From NCBI GenBank assembly GCA_041394265.1, contig JAWKIO010000005.1, positions 5,017,790 through 5,081,789 on the forward strand: a stretch of 64,000 nt of DNA, read 5' to 3'. This document shows positions 9,698-17,349 of the stretch, one piece after another. A model generated the notes under the pieces. The model searched no databases. It was not told the origin of the DNA and saw only the letters and a program-made list of their open reading frames with translations. The position numbers and the translations under genes are program-made. The stretch is from Acidimicrobiales bacterium. GTDB taxonomy: Bacteria; Actinomycetota; Acidimicrobiia; Acidimicrobiales; SZUA-35. Positions within the stretch are counted from its first letter, which is position 1. Each line of letters starts with the position of its first letter.

Positions 9698-9784
9698 GGG
9701 ACCACTCCTTCGTTTCGTGCACGACGCGTTGACACAGACGCCGATAATCGAGCGCGGTTACATTGGCCGTCCTGGAGGTCCGAG
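9698..9784. promoter_or_regulatory. Divergent promoter region
   Basis: These 87 bases separate the minus-strand Cys-tailed peptide gene from the plus-strand CinA-like gene. They must carry the start signals of both. Clear ribosome binding sites are visible on each side: AAGGAG for the minus gene and GGAGG for the plus gene. I could not assign -35/-10 boxes with confidence. Confidence 0.4.
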
Positions 9785-10270
9785 ATGCTCGAACACACCG
9801 ATCTCGCTGCCCGAGTCGGGATGCTGCTCGTCGACCGAGGGCAGTTCGTCGCCACGGGCGAGTCCTCGGCCGGCGGATTGATCTCGGCCACGCTGCTGTC
9901 GGTGCCGGGAGCATCGGCGTTCTGCCTCGGCGGTGCGGTGGTGTACACCGGGCGTTCCCGCGGCCTGCTCTTCGCCGACGGTGAACTCCCGGCCGACGTG
10001 CGCGGCGGGACCGAGGCCTTCGCCGTTCACCTCGCCACCGCGGCGGCGAGTCGGATGCGGGCCGACTGGGGGCTGGCCGAGACCGGCGCCACCGGACCGA
10101 GTGGCAACCCCTACGGCGACCCTGCCGGCCACGCGTGGGTTGCGCTGCACCGCCCCGACGGCACGACCCGAGCCCAGCACGTCCTCACTGGCGACAACGA
10201 CCGGGCCGCCAACATGGGCCGATTCACCAAAGCGGCCATCACCCTCCTGCTCGACGAGTTGACCGGCTGA
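9785..10270 (+). CDS. CinA C-terminal domain family (PncC-like NMN amidohydrolase)
   Basis: A 161-residue single-domain protein starting at ATG 9785 with GGAGG upstream. It matches the CinA/PncC fold: the active-site segment ATGESSAGG, then SVPGAS..FLGG-type sequence (FCLGGAVVYT) and TGATGPSG near residue 103. This family deamidates nicotinamide mononucleotide to nicotinate mononucleotide in NAD recycling. Here the usual ESCTGG motif reads ESSAGG, so the nucleophile region is slightly divergent and activity is not guaranteed. It converges with the cupin gene, 28 bases away. Confidence 0.8.
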   Translation: MLEHTDLAARVGMLLVDRGQFVATGESSAGGLISATLLSVPGASAFCLGGAVVYTGRSRGLLFADGELPADVRGGTEAFAVHLATAAASRMRADWGLAETGATGPSGNPYGDPAGHAWVALHRPDGTTRAQHVLTGDNDRAANMGRFTKAAITLLLDELTG

Positions 10271-10298
10271 GCGTCAATACGCTCGCTCGCTGCAAGAG

Positions 10299-10718
10299 CT
10301 ACGACATGTCCTGATCGTCGTCGGTGTAGAACCGCGAGCCGGCGTCGAAGCGGTTGGGCGCGGCGAACATCGAGAGGATGACGGCGCCGTCGACCGAACG
10401 GGCTTCGTGGCGATTGCCACCCGGGCGCCAGATGTAGTGACCGGGGAGCGCCGTGCCCTCGTGATCCTCGAACGTTCCGGAGAGCACCCAGGTCTGCTCG
10501 ACGTCGGCGTGCTCGTGGGGCGGGACGACCGCTCCAGGCGCCAGCTTGAACAGGATGGTCGATCGGCCGGTGGCAGCATCGGCCCACAGCACCTTCGTCT
10601 CGATGCCTGGAAAGTCGGACGGCTGCCACGCCATCTGCTCGGGATCGATGTAGCGCGACCGCAGCTCGGGCGGGTTCGGGTAGTTGGCGCTGCTGATCGG
10701 CGGTGCGGAATCGGCCAT
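10299..10718 (-). CDS. Cupin-domain protein (ChrR-like)
   Basis: A 139-residue protein starting at ATG 10718 with GGGGAG upstream. It shows the two cupin motifs: PPHEHADVEQTWVLSG, with two His and a Glu, and a later PGGNRHEARS. These would bind one metal ion in a beta-barrel. The family includes anti-sigma ChrR C-termini and small dioxygenase-like or sensor cupins; no more exact role can be read. The reading frame stays open far upstream, but that part is antisense to the response regulator gene. It is divergent from the response regulator, with 60 bases between them. Confidence 0.8.
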   Translation of the reverse strand: MADSAPPISSANYPNPPELRSRYIDPEQMAWQPSDFPGIETKVLWADAATGRSTILFKLAPGAVVPPHEHADVEQTWVLSGTFEDHEGTALPGHYIWRPGGNRHEARSVDGAVILSMFAAPNRFDAGSRFYTDDDQDMS

Positions 10719-10778
10719 GACGGCTCCCCTCGGTGAGCGCGCCAGCTTAGGTGCACGTGGCGGTGGCAGACTGAGTCG

Positions 10779-11489
10779 GTGACCACGCCGGGACGACATC
10801 GCATCCTGCTCGTCGAGGACGACGATCGCATTCGGGCCTCGCTCCGGTTGGCCATGCGAGACGAGGGCTACGACGTACTCGAAGCCCCGTCGGCCGAAGC
10901 GGCGCTCGACGTCATGGCCGACGAGCGGCCCGAGCTGCTCCTCGTCGACGTGATGCTGCCCGGCATGAGCGGTCTCGATCTGATCCGTCGGGTTCGGCGA
11001 ACGAGCGCCATCCCGATCGTCATCGTGACCGCTCGTGACGACTCGCACGACGTCGTTGCCGGCCTCGAGTGCGGGGCCGACGACTACGTGACCAAGCCTT
11101 ACAACGTCAAGGAACTCGCCGCCCGGATCCGATCGCTGCTGCGCCGGGTCGACGGCATGTTCGACACCGGTGACGCTCCGATGGAGCTCACCTTCGACGA
11201 GCTGGCGATTGGTATCGAAGCCGGGACGGTCAGCCACCGTGGCCAGCGGATCGACCTCACCACCACCGAGTTCAAACTGTTGAGCGAGCTGGCGTCGAGC
11301 CCGAAGCGCGTACTGTCGCGTGAAGACCTCCTGTCGCGGGTGTGGGGCTACGACTACTACGGCGATCTTCGAGTGGTCGATGCCCACGTGGCGCGGCTGC
11401 GATCCAAGCTCGACGCCGCTGCCGGGCTGAAGGACTGGATCGTCACCGTCCGAGGCCTCGGCTACAAGTTCGATCCCGATCAGGCCTGA
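10779..11489 (+). CDS. OmpR/PhoB-family response regulator
   Basis: A 236-residue protein from GTG 10779. The receiver domain (about 1-125) has acidic residues in LVEDDDR, phospho-acceptor Asp57 in LLLVDVMLPG, and a Lys in VTKPYN. The C-terminal winged helix (about 140-232) includes TTTEFKLL, VLSREDLLSRVWGYDYYGDLRVVDAHVARLRSKL-type sequence and VRGLGYKF, which identify the OmpR/PhoB class. The likely partner kinase is at 13838, with an antiporter gene between them. Three 11-bp-spaced GCGCGCA repeats start just after its stop codon and may be its binding site. Confidence 0.93.
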   Translation: MTTPGRHRILLVEDDDRIRASLRLAMRDEGYDVLEAPSAEAALDVMADERPELLLVDVMLPGMSGLDLIRRVRRTSAIPIVIVTARDDSHDVVAGLECGADDYVTKPYNVKELAARIRSLLRRVDGMFDTGDAPMELTFDELAIGIEAGTVSHRGQRIDLTTTEFKLLSELASSPKRVLSREDLLSRVWGYDYYGDLRVVDAHVARLRSKLDAAAGLKDWIVTVRGLGYKFDPDQA

Positions 11490-11497
11490 CCGGATCC

Positions 11498-11542
11498 GCG
11501 CGCACAATCGGTCAGCGCGCACAGTGCGCGCATCGGGCGCGC
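11498..11542. promoter_or_regulatory. Putative response-regulator operator: GCGCGCA direct repeats
   Basis: The heptamer GCGCGCA occurs at 11498, 11515, 11526 and 11537. The last three are exactly 11 bp apart, the layout of PhoB/OmpR-type boxes (7-bp repeats, 4-bp spacers). The segment 11515-11531 is also a perfect 17-bp palindrome, GCGCGCACAGTGCGCGC. It lies between the response regulator and antiporter genes, 34-78 bp before the antiporter start. Binding by the encoded regulator is inference. Confidence 0.5.
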
Positions 11543-11575
11543 AGAAGCGTCACGTTGGTGGTTCAGACTGCCGCC

Positions 11576-13756
11576 ATGACCCTGACCCCGCCCACCGAAC
11601 ATCAGGTCCTCGTCTTCTTCGTCGCTCTCGTCGTCGTCATCGTCGTCGCCAAGTCACTGGGCGCGCTGATGCGCCGGATCGGCCAACCGTCGGTCGTCGG
11701 CGAGCTGGCGGCCGGCTTGATCCTCGGGCCCTCACTGCTGGGCCGGGTGGCACCCGATGTGACCGACTGGCTCTTCCCCGACGATGCCGCGCAGACCGCC
11801 ATGCTGTTCACGGTCGGCTGGCTCGGGGTGATGCTGCTCCTCGTCTCCACCGGGTTCGAGACCGATCTCGGCCTGATCCGCCGGCTCGGCGGTGCCGCGG
11901 CCTGGGTGTCGACCGGCTCACTCATCGTGCCGATGGCCGCCGGCCTGTTCGTCGGGTGGTCGATCCCGAGCGTGTTCGTCGGCGAGGAGACAGAGCGGTA
12001 CGTCTTCGCCCTCTTCATCGCCGCCGCGCTGTCCATCTCGTCTCTACCGGTGATCGCCAAGATCCTCACCGAAATGGGGCTGATGCGACGCAACTTCGGC
12101 CAGCTCACCTTGGCGGCTGGCATGGCCAACGACGTGCTCGGCTGGCTCCTGCTCGGCTTCGTCGCCGGATTGGCTCGAGGTGGACTCGACATCGGCAAGC
12201 TCGCCTTCACCGTCGTCGGCCTCGGTGTCTTCTTCGTGTTCGCCTTCACGGTCGGCAAGCGTCTGGTAGATCTGTCGCTGCGCCGTGTCCGACTCAACGG
12301 CGACGATCCGGTGTCGGGCCTCGTGGTCGTGCTCGTGACGGCGCTGGTGTTCGGCGTCATCACCCAGTGGCTCCATGTCGAGGCGGTGCTCGGCGCCTTC
12401 GTCGCCGGGGTCGTGCTGGCCCGGTCACGGTTTGCCGAGCATCGCCTCATCGCACCGGTCGAGTCGGTGACGACCGCGTTCCTCGCCCCGGTCTTCTTCG
12501 CCACCGCCGGCCTACGAGTCGACCTCGGCTTGCTGGCCGACCTCGAGACGCTCGCCTGGGCACTGCTGGTCGTAGCGGTCGCCAGCGTGTCGAAGTTCGC
12601 CGGGGCGTGGGTCGGTGCACGGTTCGGCCAACTGTCGAGCCGTGAGGGTGCAGCGCTCGGGGTCGGGCTGAACGCCCGAGGTGCGCTCGAGGTGGTCATT
12701 GCGACCGTTGGCCTCTCGCTCGGTGTGTTGAACGAGCGCTCCTACACGATCGTGGTGTTGATGGCGATGGCCACGTCGATGCTCGCTCCCCCGCTGCTGC
12801 GTCGGGTGCTACGTGACTTCGACGGCAACGCCAAGGAGCGTGACCGTCTCGATCGGGAGGCGGTGCTGGCGGCCAATTCGGTCGTCACCGACAAGGGTGT
12901 GTTGCTCGCCACCCGGGGCGGTATCTCCTCGATGCTCGCCGCACAGGTCATCGCCACCGCCTGGCCTGAGGACACCCCGGTCACACTGTTGACCGTGGGC
13001 GACCACGACGTGGACCTGCGCCCCTTCCGTGCCGTGCTTGCCGGCCATCGGGTGCACCACGTCGTGGTCGAGGACGGCGAACACGTTGCCGACGCCATCA
13101 CCCGCGAGGCCCTCCTCGGCTACGGCGCCATCGCCATGGGCGCGGCGGTAGATGCCGACAGCGGTGGCGTCGTCTCACCACTCGTCGATGAGGTCGTCAT
13201 GCATGCGCCGGTGCCGGTCGTGGTGGTTCGCATGCAACGGGACCACGGTCATCGTCTGCCGTGGGCCTTCGCCCGTGCAGTGGTGCCGGTGAACGGGAGC
13301 GCGGCCTCGGTCGGAGGTGTGGAAGTGGCTGGCCATCTCAGCGCCTCACTCGGTACCCACCTCCATCTGGTCTATGTCGACACGGCGCCGGAGCGGCGGG
13401 GCAGCCGCTCCGGCGGGGTCGGGGGTCTGCGCGACGCTGCGGGTGGTCGTCACGTGCTCGATCAGGTGTCGGCGCACATGACCCGGGTCGGCGCCAACTT
13501 CACCGCCACCCTCGAGCGGGCAACGTCACCGGCCGACGCCGTGGTGGCCTCGGTCGAGGAACTCGACGCCGACCTGGTCGTCGTGTCTGGGGCGCAGCGC
13601 AACGACGGCGGGGCTCCGGTCCTGGGCAACACGATCGAGCGAGTCCTCGATCGTTGCGGTGCCACGCTCGTGCTCGTCGTGTCACCCAACCGTCGGCGCG
13701 AGCCCGCCGCCGGGCGCGCCGAGACCGAGCGGATGCCGGCGGGCGTGGGACGGTGA
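11576..13756 (+). CDS. CPA2-type cation/proton antiporter with C-terminal stress-protein-like domains
   Basis: From ATG 11576 this is a 726-residue protein. The first 420 residues are a run of about 12 hydrophobic segments with KefB/NhaS-like features: PSVVGELAAGLILGPSLLG, LFIAAALSISSLPVIAKIL and LGVGLNARGALEVVIATVGL. Residues 430-725 are soluble and resemble tandem universal-stress-protein folds, with LLATRGG, LTVGDHD and VVVVRM. The family exchanges Na+ or K+ for H+ across the membrane. The start is uncertain because no strong ribosome binding site precedes this ATG; upstream TTG/GTG codons are possible. It sits between the response regulator and sensor kinase genes, so it is probably part of their regulon. 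Confidence 0.85.
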   Translation: MTLTPPTEHQVLVFFVALVVVIVVAKSLGALMRRIGQPSVVGELAAGLILGPSLLGRVAPDVTDWLFPDDAAQTAMLFTVGWLGVMLLLVSTGFETDLGLIRRLGGAAAWVSTGSLIVPMAAGLFVGWSIPSVFVGEETERYVFALFIAAALSISSLPVIAKILTEMGLMRRNFGQLTLAAGMANDVLGWLLLGFVAGLARGGLDIGKLAFTVVGLGVFFVFAFTVGKRLVDLSLRRVRLNGDDPVSGLVVVLVTALVFGVITQWLHVEAVLGAFVAGVVLARSRFAEHRLIAPVESVTTAFLAPVFFATAGLRVDLGLLADLETLAWALLVVAVASVSKFAGAWVGARFGQLSSREGAALGVGLNARGALEVVIATVGLSLGVLNERSYTIVVLMAMATSMLAPPLLRRVLRDFDGNAKERDRLDREAVLAANSVVTDKGVLLATRGGISSMLAAQVIATAWPEDTPVTLLTVGDHDVDLRPFRAVLAGHRVHHVVVEDGEHVADAITREALLGYGAIAMGAAVDADSGGVVSPLVDEVVMHAPVPVVVVRMQRDHGHRLPWAFARAVVPVNGSAASVGGVEVAGHLSASLGTHLHLVYVDTAPERRGSRSGGVGGLRDAAGGRHVLDQVSAHMTRVGANFTATLERATSPADAVVASVEELDADLVVVSGAQRNDGGAPVLGNTIERVLDRCGATLVLVVSPNRRREPAAGRAETERMPAGVGR

Positions 13757-13837
13757 ACGCCGCTTCCCCCGGTCAAGTACGGTGTTCGACACCACCCCTA
13801 GCGCCCGGGTGAGCGATCCGCCGGGGAGAAGATACTG

Positions 13838-15247
13838 GTGCAGACCCAACTCGATCGCCGACGCCGCGGGCTCGAGTTTCGTCGTGCGGCCTCGTGGCGC
13901 CGCTTGCGGGTCCGCATTGCGGTGCGGGTCGCCGCCGTCGCCGCAGCGATTGCGATCGGGCTCGGCGTTGGCACCTACCTCGTGGTCCGGGATGCGCTGA
14001 TCGACGAGCGGCAGCGAGGTGCGGTCGAGCAGGTCCGGGCCAATTCCCGGCTCGTCGCGTCCGGCATCCGCAGCACCGGCATCAGTGAGACGGAGCTGCT
14101 GGCCTCACTGCGACCCCAGGTCCGTGCTCGCCCGCTGCTCTATCGCGACGGGCGCTGGTTCACCGCCTCCTTGCAGATCCAGCCCGACCAGCTCCCCAAC
14201 GCCTTCGTCGACGCCGCGCTCGACGGCGAGGCGGTACGCCAACGATTCGACATCGACGGCTCGACCGTGCTCGGTGTCGGGCTTCCGGTCGACGAGGTCT
14301 CCATCGTTTACTTCGAGGTCTTCTCGCTCGGCGATCTCGAAGAGACACTCGACACCCTCGCTGCCGCCCTCCTGATCGGCGCGGTCGTGTCCACCATCAT
14401 CGGTGCGGCGCTCGGGCACTGGATCGGCTCGAGCGTGGTTCGCCCACTCGACGCAGTGAGCACGGTGGCCGAGCAGATCGCCGCAGGAAGTCTCGACTCC
14501 CGCCTCAGCGCCGCCGACGATCTCGACCTTCAGCGCCTGTCGCAATCGTTCAATTCGATGGCCGATGCTCTGCAGCGGAGGGTGCAGCGTGAGGCTCGAT
14601 TCGCCTCCGACGTGAGCCACGAACTCCGCTCACCGCTCACGACGCTGCTCACCTCGGCCGCCGTGCTCGAGAACCGTCGCCACGAGTTGTCCGACGATGG
14701 GCGGGAGGCGCTCGATCTGCTCTCGGGCGACCTCGCCCGGTTCCAGCGGATGGTGATCGACCTGACCGAGATGTCGAAACACGACGCCGGGGTCGTGGTC
14801 GCCGACCGGTCCGAGGTCGGCATCGCCGAGCTGGTCGAGCGAACGCTGCGTCGTCTCCGTCGACCTGACATCGAGCTGGTCGTCGAACCGTCCGGTGCCG
14901 AACCGCTGGTGGTCGTGAATGAACCGGCAGTCGAGCGGATCATGGCCAACCTGATCGAGAATGCCGATCACCACGCCGACGGGGTGCATCGAATCACGGT
15001 CGAGGGCGATGCCACCACGACCAGGGTCCTGGTCGACGACCGGGGGCCGGGTGTGCCGGTCGAATCCCGGGAACGGATCTTCGACCGTTTCGCGCGCGTC
15101 GGTCCCGGCCGACTGTCGCTCGGGTCGGGCCTCGGACTGGCACTGGTGTCGGAGACGGTCATCGCCTTCGGCGGCCGAATCTGGTGTGACGACAGCCCCG
15201 AGGGCGGCGCACGGTTCGTCATCGAGCTTCCGAGAAGCGACCGATGA
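13838..15247 (+). CDS. Membrane sensor histidine kinase (HAMP-HisKA-HATPase)
   Basis: A 469-residue kinase from GTG 13838 behind GGGGAGAAG. One membrane segment lies near residues 30-51, an external sensor region follows, and a second segment lies near 175-198. A HAMP domain leads into the H-box FASDVSHELRSPL with His261. The HATPase N, G1 and G2 boxes are visible as NLIENADHH, VDDRGPGVP and GSGLGLALV. It probably phosphorylates the regulator at 10779. Its stop overlaps the start of the lipoprotein gene by 4 nt (ATGA), so the two are translationally coupled. Confidence 0.93.
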   Translation: MQTQLDRRRRGLEFRRAASWRRLRVRIAVRVAAVAAAIAIGLGVGTYLVVRDALIDERQRGAVEQVRANSRLVASGIRSTGISETELLASLRPQVRARPLLYRDGRWFTASLQIQPDQLPNAFVDAALDGEAVRQRFDIDGSTVLGVGLPVDEVSIVYFEVFSLGDLEETLDTLAAALLIGAVVSTIIGAALGHWIGSSVVRPLDAVSTVAEQIAAGSLDSRLSAADDLDLQRLSQSFNSMADALQRRVQREARFASDVSHELRSPLTTLLTSAAVLENRRHELSDDGREALDLLSGDLARFQRMVIDLTEMSKHDAGVVVADRSEVGIAELVERTLRRLRRPDIELVVEPSGAEPLVVVNEPAVERIMANLIENADHHADGVHRITVEGDATTTRVLVDDRGPGVPVESRERIFDRFARVGPGRLSLGSGLGLALVSETVIAFGGRIWCDDSPEGGARFVIELPRSDR

Positions 15248-15828
15248 AGCGGCGTTGCTCCCCCTCAACCCTGCGGCTGGTTGCGCGCATCGCTGCGCTG
15301 TCGATCGTCCTCGCCGCCTGCGGTGTCGGTACCGAGGAGAACCCGACGGTGCTGGCTGAGGGAGACCAGCCCTTCGTCCTCGCTGGCCCCTCCGACGACG
15401 GAACGGACGAGGCCACCACCGAGTATGCGGTCTATCTGGTGCGAGACGAACGGCTGGTGGGCGTGTCCCGTGAGCTGTCCTCCGACGCCGGCGCAGCCGG
15501 GACCGTTCGCTCGCTGCTGGACGGGCCGACCGATGCCGAGGCGAGCGAAGGCTTGTCCACCGCCATCCCGTCGTCGACCCTGCTCACCGCTGTGGCCGTC
15601 GACGGATCAACGGCGACGGTCGATCTCACTTCCAGCTTCACCGCCGTCGGCGGAGTCGAGGAGATTCTCGCCGTCGGCCAGGTGGTCCTCACACTCTGCG
15701 AGTTCCCCACCATCGACGACGTGGCGTTCGTACTCGACGGCCGTGCGGTGGCCGTGCCGACCGGGGACGGGGCCCTCACCGAGCGTCCGGTCACCGCCGA
15801 GGACTACGCCGAGTTGCTCGATCGCTGA
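15244..15828 (+). CDS. GerMN-domain lipoprotein
   Basis: A 194-residue protein that overlaps the kinase stop in an ATGA. The N-terminus MKRRC..ARIAALSIVLAAC is a lipoprotein signal peptide with lipobox LAAC, so it is probably anchored to the outside of the membrane. Residues about 55-180 fit the GerMN (sporulation/germination) domain, with VRSLLDGPTDAEASEGLSTAIP, ATVDLTSSF and GQVVLTLCEFPTIDDVAF. In actinobacteria this domain sits in LpqB-like lipoproteins linked to two-component systems (MtrAB-LpqB), which fits its coupling to the kinase. Modulating the sensor kinase is a plausible role, by inference. Confidence 0.82.
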   Translation: MKRRCSPSTLRLVARIAALSIVLAACGVGTEENPTVLAEGDQPFVLAGPSDDGTDEATTEYAVYLVRDERLVGVSRELSSDAGAAGTVRSLLDGPTDAEASEGLSTAIPSSTLLTAVAVDGSTATVDLTSSFTAVGGVEEILAVGQVVLTLCEFPTIDDVAFVLDGRAVAVPTGDGALTERPVTAEDYAELLDR

Positions 15829-15834
15829 CGGCGA

Positions 15835-15852
15835 ACGCGCGCGATGCGCGCA
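15835..15852. promoter_or_regulatory. Possible second response-regulator site
   Basis: The sequence ACGCGCGCGATGCGCGCA contains GCGCGC-GAT-GCGCGC and a GCGCGCA heptamer at 15846, with a 5/7 match 11 bp before it. It resembles the repeats upstream of the antiporter and lies in the gap before the universal stress protein gene. It may put that gene under the same regulator. Confidence 0.35.
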
Positions 15853-15917
15853 CGATCGTCGGACCGAACACACACCGCTCGTTCACACTGTGAGAGGAAG
15901 AACCCGGGAGGTGTTGC

Positions 15918-16388
15918 ATGTCTGCAGTGATGGTCCCCACGTCGCCACGATCCGAACGTCGAGCCGAAGCGCCGATGCCTGCGCCGCCTCCGGTGACCGA
16001 GCGGCTCGTGGTCGTCGGCTACTCGGGCTCACCGAGCTCGCGATCGGCCGTGGCGTGGGCGGCCCGAACGACGCCGCTCACCGACCGGCTCGTGATCGTT
16101 CATGCAACGAGCGTGCCGATCGCTGTCCACAATGGCCCGTCGGCGCAGGTGGCCGAGGCGCTGGGCAACCCGACATGGGCCACCATGCGAACCGTGGTCG
16201 ACGAGCTGATCGGCCGGGACCGAGCCGACACGATCGTCGAGCACGGACGGCCGGACGAGATCCTGCGTCGCTACGGGGCGACCGCCGACATGATCGTGGT
16301 CGGCCGACGCTCACGCCGCAACCGCCTGCTGCGACGGCTCATGGCGTCGGTCCCCTGCGCCGTCGTCGGCATCGACGTCGGCGGCTGA
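15918..16388 (+). CDS. Universal stress protein (UspA family)
   Basis: A 156-residue protein from ATG 15918 behind GGGAGGT. It has the Usp fold: VVVGYSGSPSSRSAVAWAA at the N-terminus, GRPDEILRRYGATADMIVVGRRSR, and a final SVPCAVVGIDV. The usual nucleotide-binding G-2x-G-9x-G-(S/T) region is altered, with RRSRRNRLLRRLMASVPC, so ATP binding is doubtful. It ends the two-component/antiporter gene group and probably acts in the same stress response. It converges with the hydrolase gene, 14 bases away. Confidence 0.85.
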   Translation: MSAVMVPTSPRSERRAEAPMPAPPPVTERLVVVGYSGSPSSRSAVAWAARTTPLTDRLVIVHATSVPIAVHNGPSAQVAEALGNPTWATMRTVVDELIGRDRADTIVEHGRPDEILRRYGATADMIVVGRRSRRNRLLRRLMASVPCAVVGIDVGG

Positions 16389-16402
16389 TCTGGTGTCGAC
16401 CG

Positions 16403-17347
16403 CTACCAATCGAGCTCGCGGAGGAAGGCGATGAGTGCGGTGTTGACCTCGTCGGGGCGTTCCTGCTGGACCCAGTGACCGGCGCCGTCGACGAGGACGT
16501 TGCCCCGATGGTCGTCGAGCCACGACACGTTGGCCTCGGGATCGACCATTTGCAGGACGGGATCGGCCGAACCGCCGATGAAGAGCGACGGAACGGTCAC
16601 ACGGGCACCCGCCAACTCGGGATGTCGCTCCCAGTTGCGATCGAAGTTGCGGTACCAGTTGATGCCGCCGGTGAAGCCGGTGCGTGAGAACTCGCCGGCG
16701 TAGTGGTCGAGCTCGTCCTGGGTCAACCAGTCGGGCAGCCCATCCGGCTCGGGGAACCGGTCGACGAAGCCGGCATCGTCACCGACCGACGGTGCAAGAT
16801 CGCTCGATCCCATTCCGGCGAGCAGACGACGCATGGTGGTGGCGGCGTCGCGGCCGAGATCGGCGTCGGCGACCCCGGGCTCCTGGAAGTACAGGATGTA
16901 GAAGAAGGAGTCGCCGAACACGTGCCGCCAGATCTGGGTGGGCGGATGCTCGGAGCGAGGCGCGAATGGCACGCTCATACCAACCACGCCGGCCACTCGA
17001 TCGGGCACGAGCAACGCTGACTGCCACACGACCATCGAACCCCAGTCATGCCCGACGAAGACGGCCTTCTCCTCCCCCAGCGCATCGAGGATGTTGACCA
17101 GGTCGCCGGTCAAGTGATCGATGTCGTAGGCGTCGATCGCATCGGGTCGGTCGGAGGCGCCGTAACCACGCTGGTCGGGAGCCGCGACCCGGTAGCCGGC
17201 ATCGACGAGGGCCGGGATCTGATGACGCCAGGAGTAGGCGAGTTCGGGGAACCCGTGTGAGAGCAGGACGAGTGGTCCCTCTCCCGCCTCGTAGACCACG
17301 ATGTTGGAGCCATCGACGCCTCGGACCGATCGTGTCGGGACGTCCAT
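16403..17347 (-). CDS. Alpha/beta hydrolase, epoxide-hydrolase-like
   Basis: A 314-residue alpha/beta hydrolase from ATG 17347. It has the oxyanion HGFP motif at residues 31-34 and the nucleophile elbow VGHDWGS with Asp101, which is typical of epoxide hydrolases and haloalkane dehalogenases rather than Ser esterases. A late GAGHWVQQERP carries the catalytic His. The start is 2 nt after the stop of the P450 gene, so the two are one transcription unit. A P450 making an epoxide or alcohol, followed by a hydrolase opening an epoxide to a diol, is a sensible pair; the substrate is unknown. The open frame upstream of 17347 is antisense-like sequence overlapping the P450 and is not part of the gene. 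Confidence 0.87.
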   Translation of the reverse strand: MDVPTRSVRGVDGSNIVVYEAGEGPLVLLSHGFPELAYSWRHQIPALVDAGYRVAAPDQRGYGASDRPDAIDAYDIDHLTGDLVNILDALGEEKAVFVGHDWGSMVVWQSALLVPDRVAGVVGMSVPFAPRSEHPPTQIWRHVFGDSFFYILYFQEPGVADADLGRDAATTMRRLLAGMGSSDLAPSVGDDAGFVDRFPEPDGLPDWLTQDELDHYAGEFSRTGFTGGINWYRNFDRNWERHPELAGARVTVPSLFIGGSADPVLQMVDPEANVSWLDDHRGNVLVDGAGHWVQQERPDEVNTALIAFLRELDW

Positions 17348-17349
17348 GG

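Noticed and set aside
10719..11522. Extension of the cupin frame upstream to 11522
   Set aside because: The added part is antisense to the response regulator; ATG 10718 has a good ribosome binding site.
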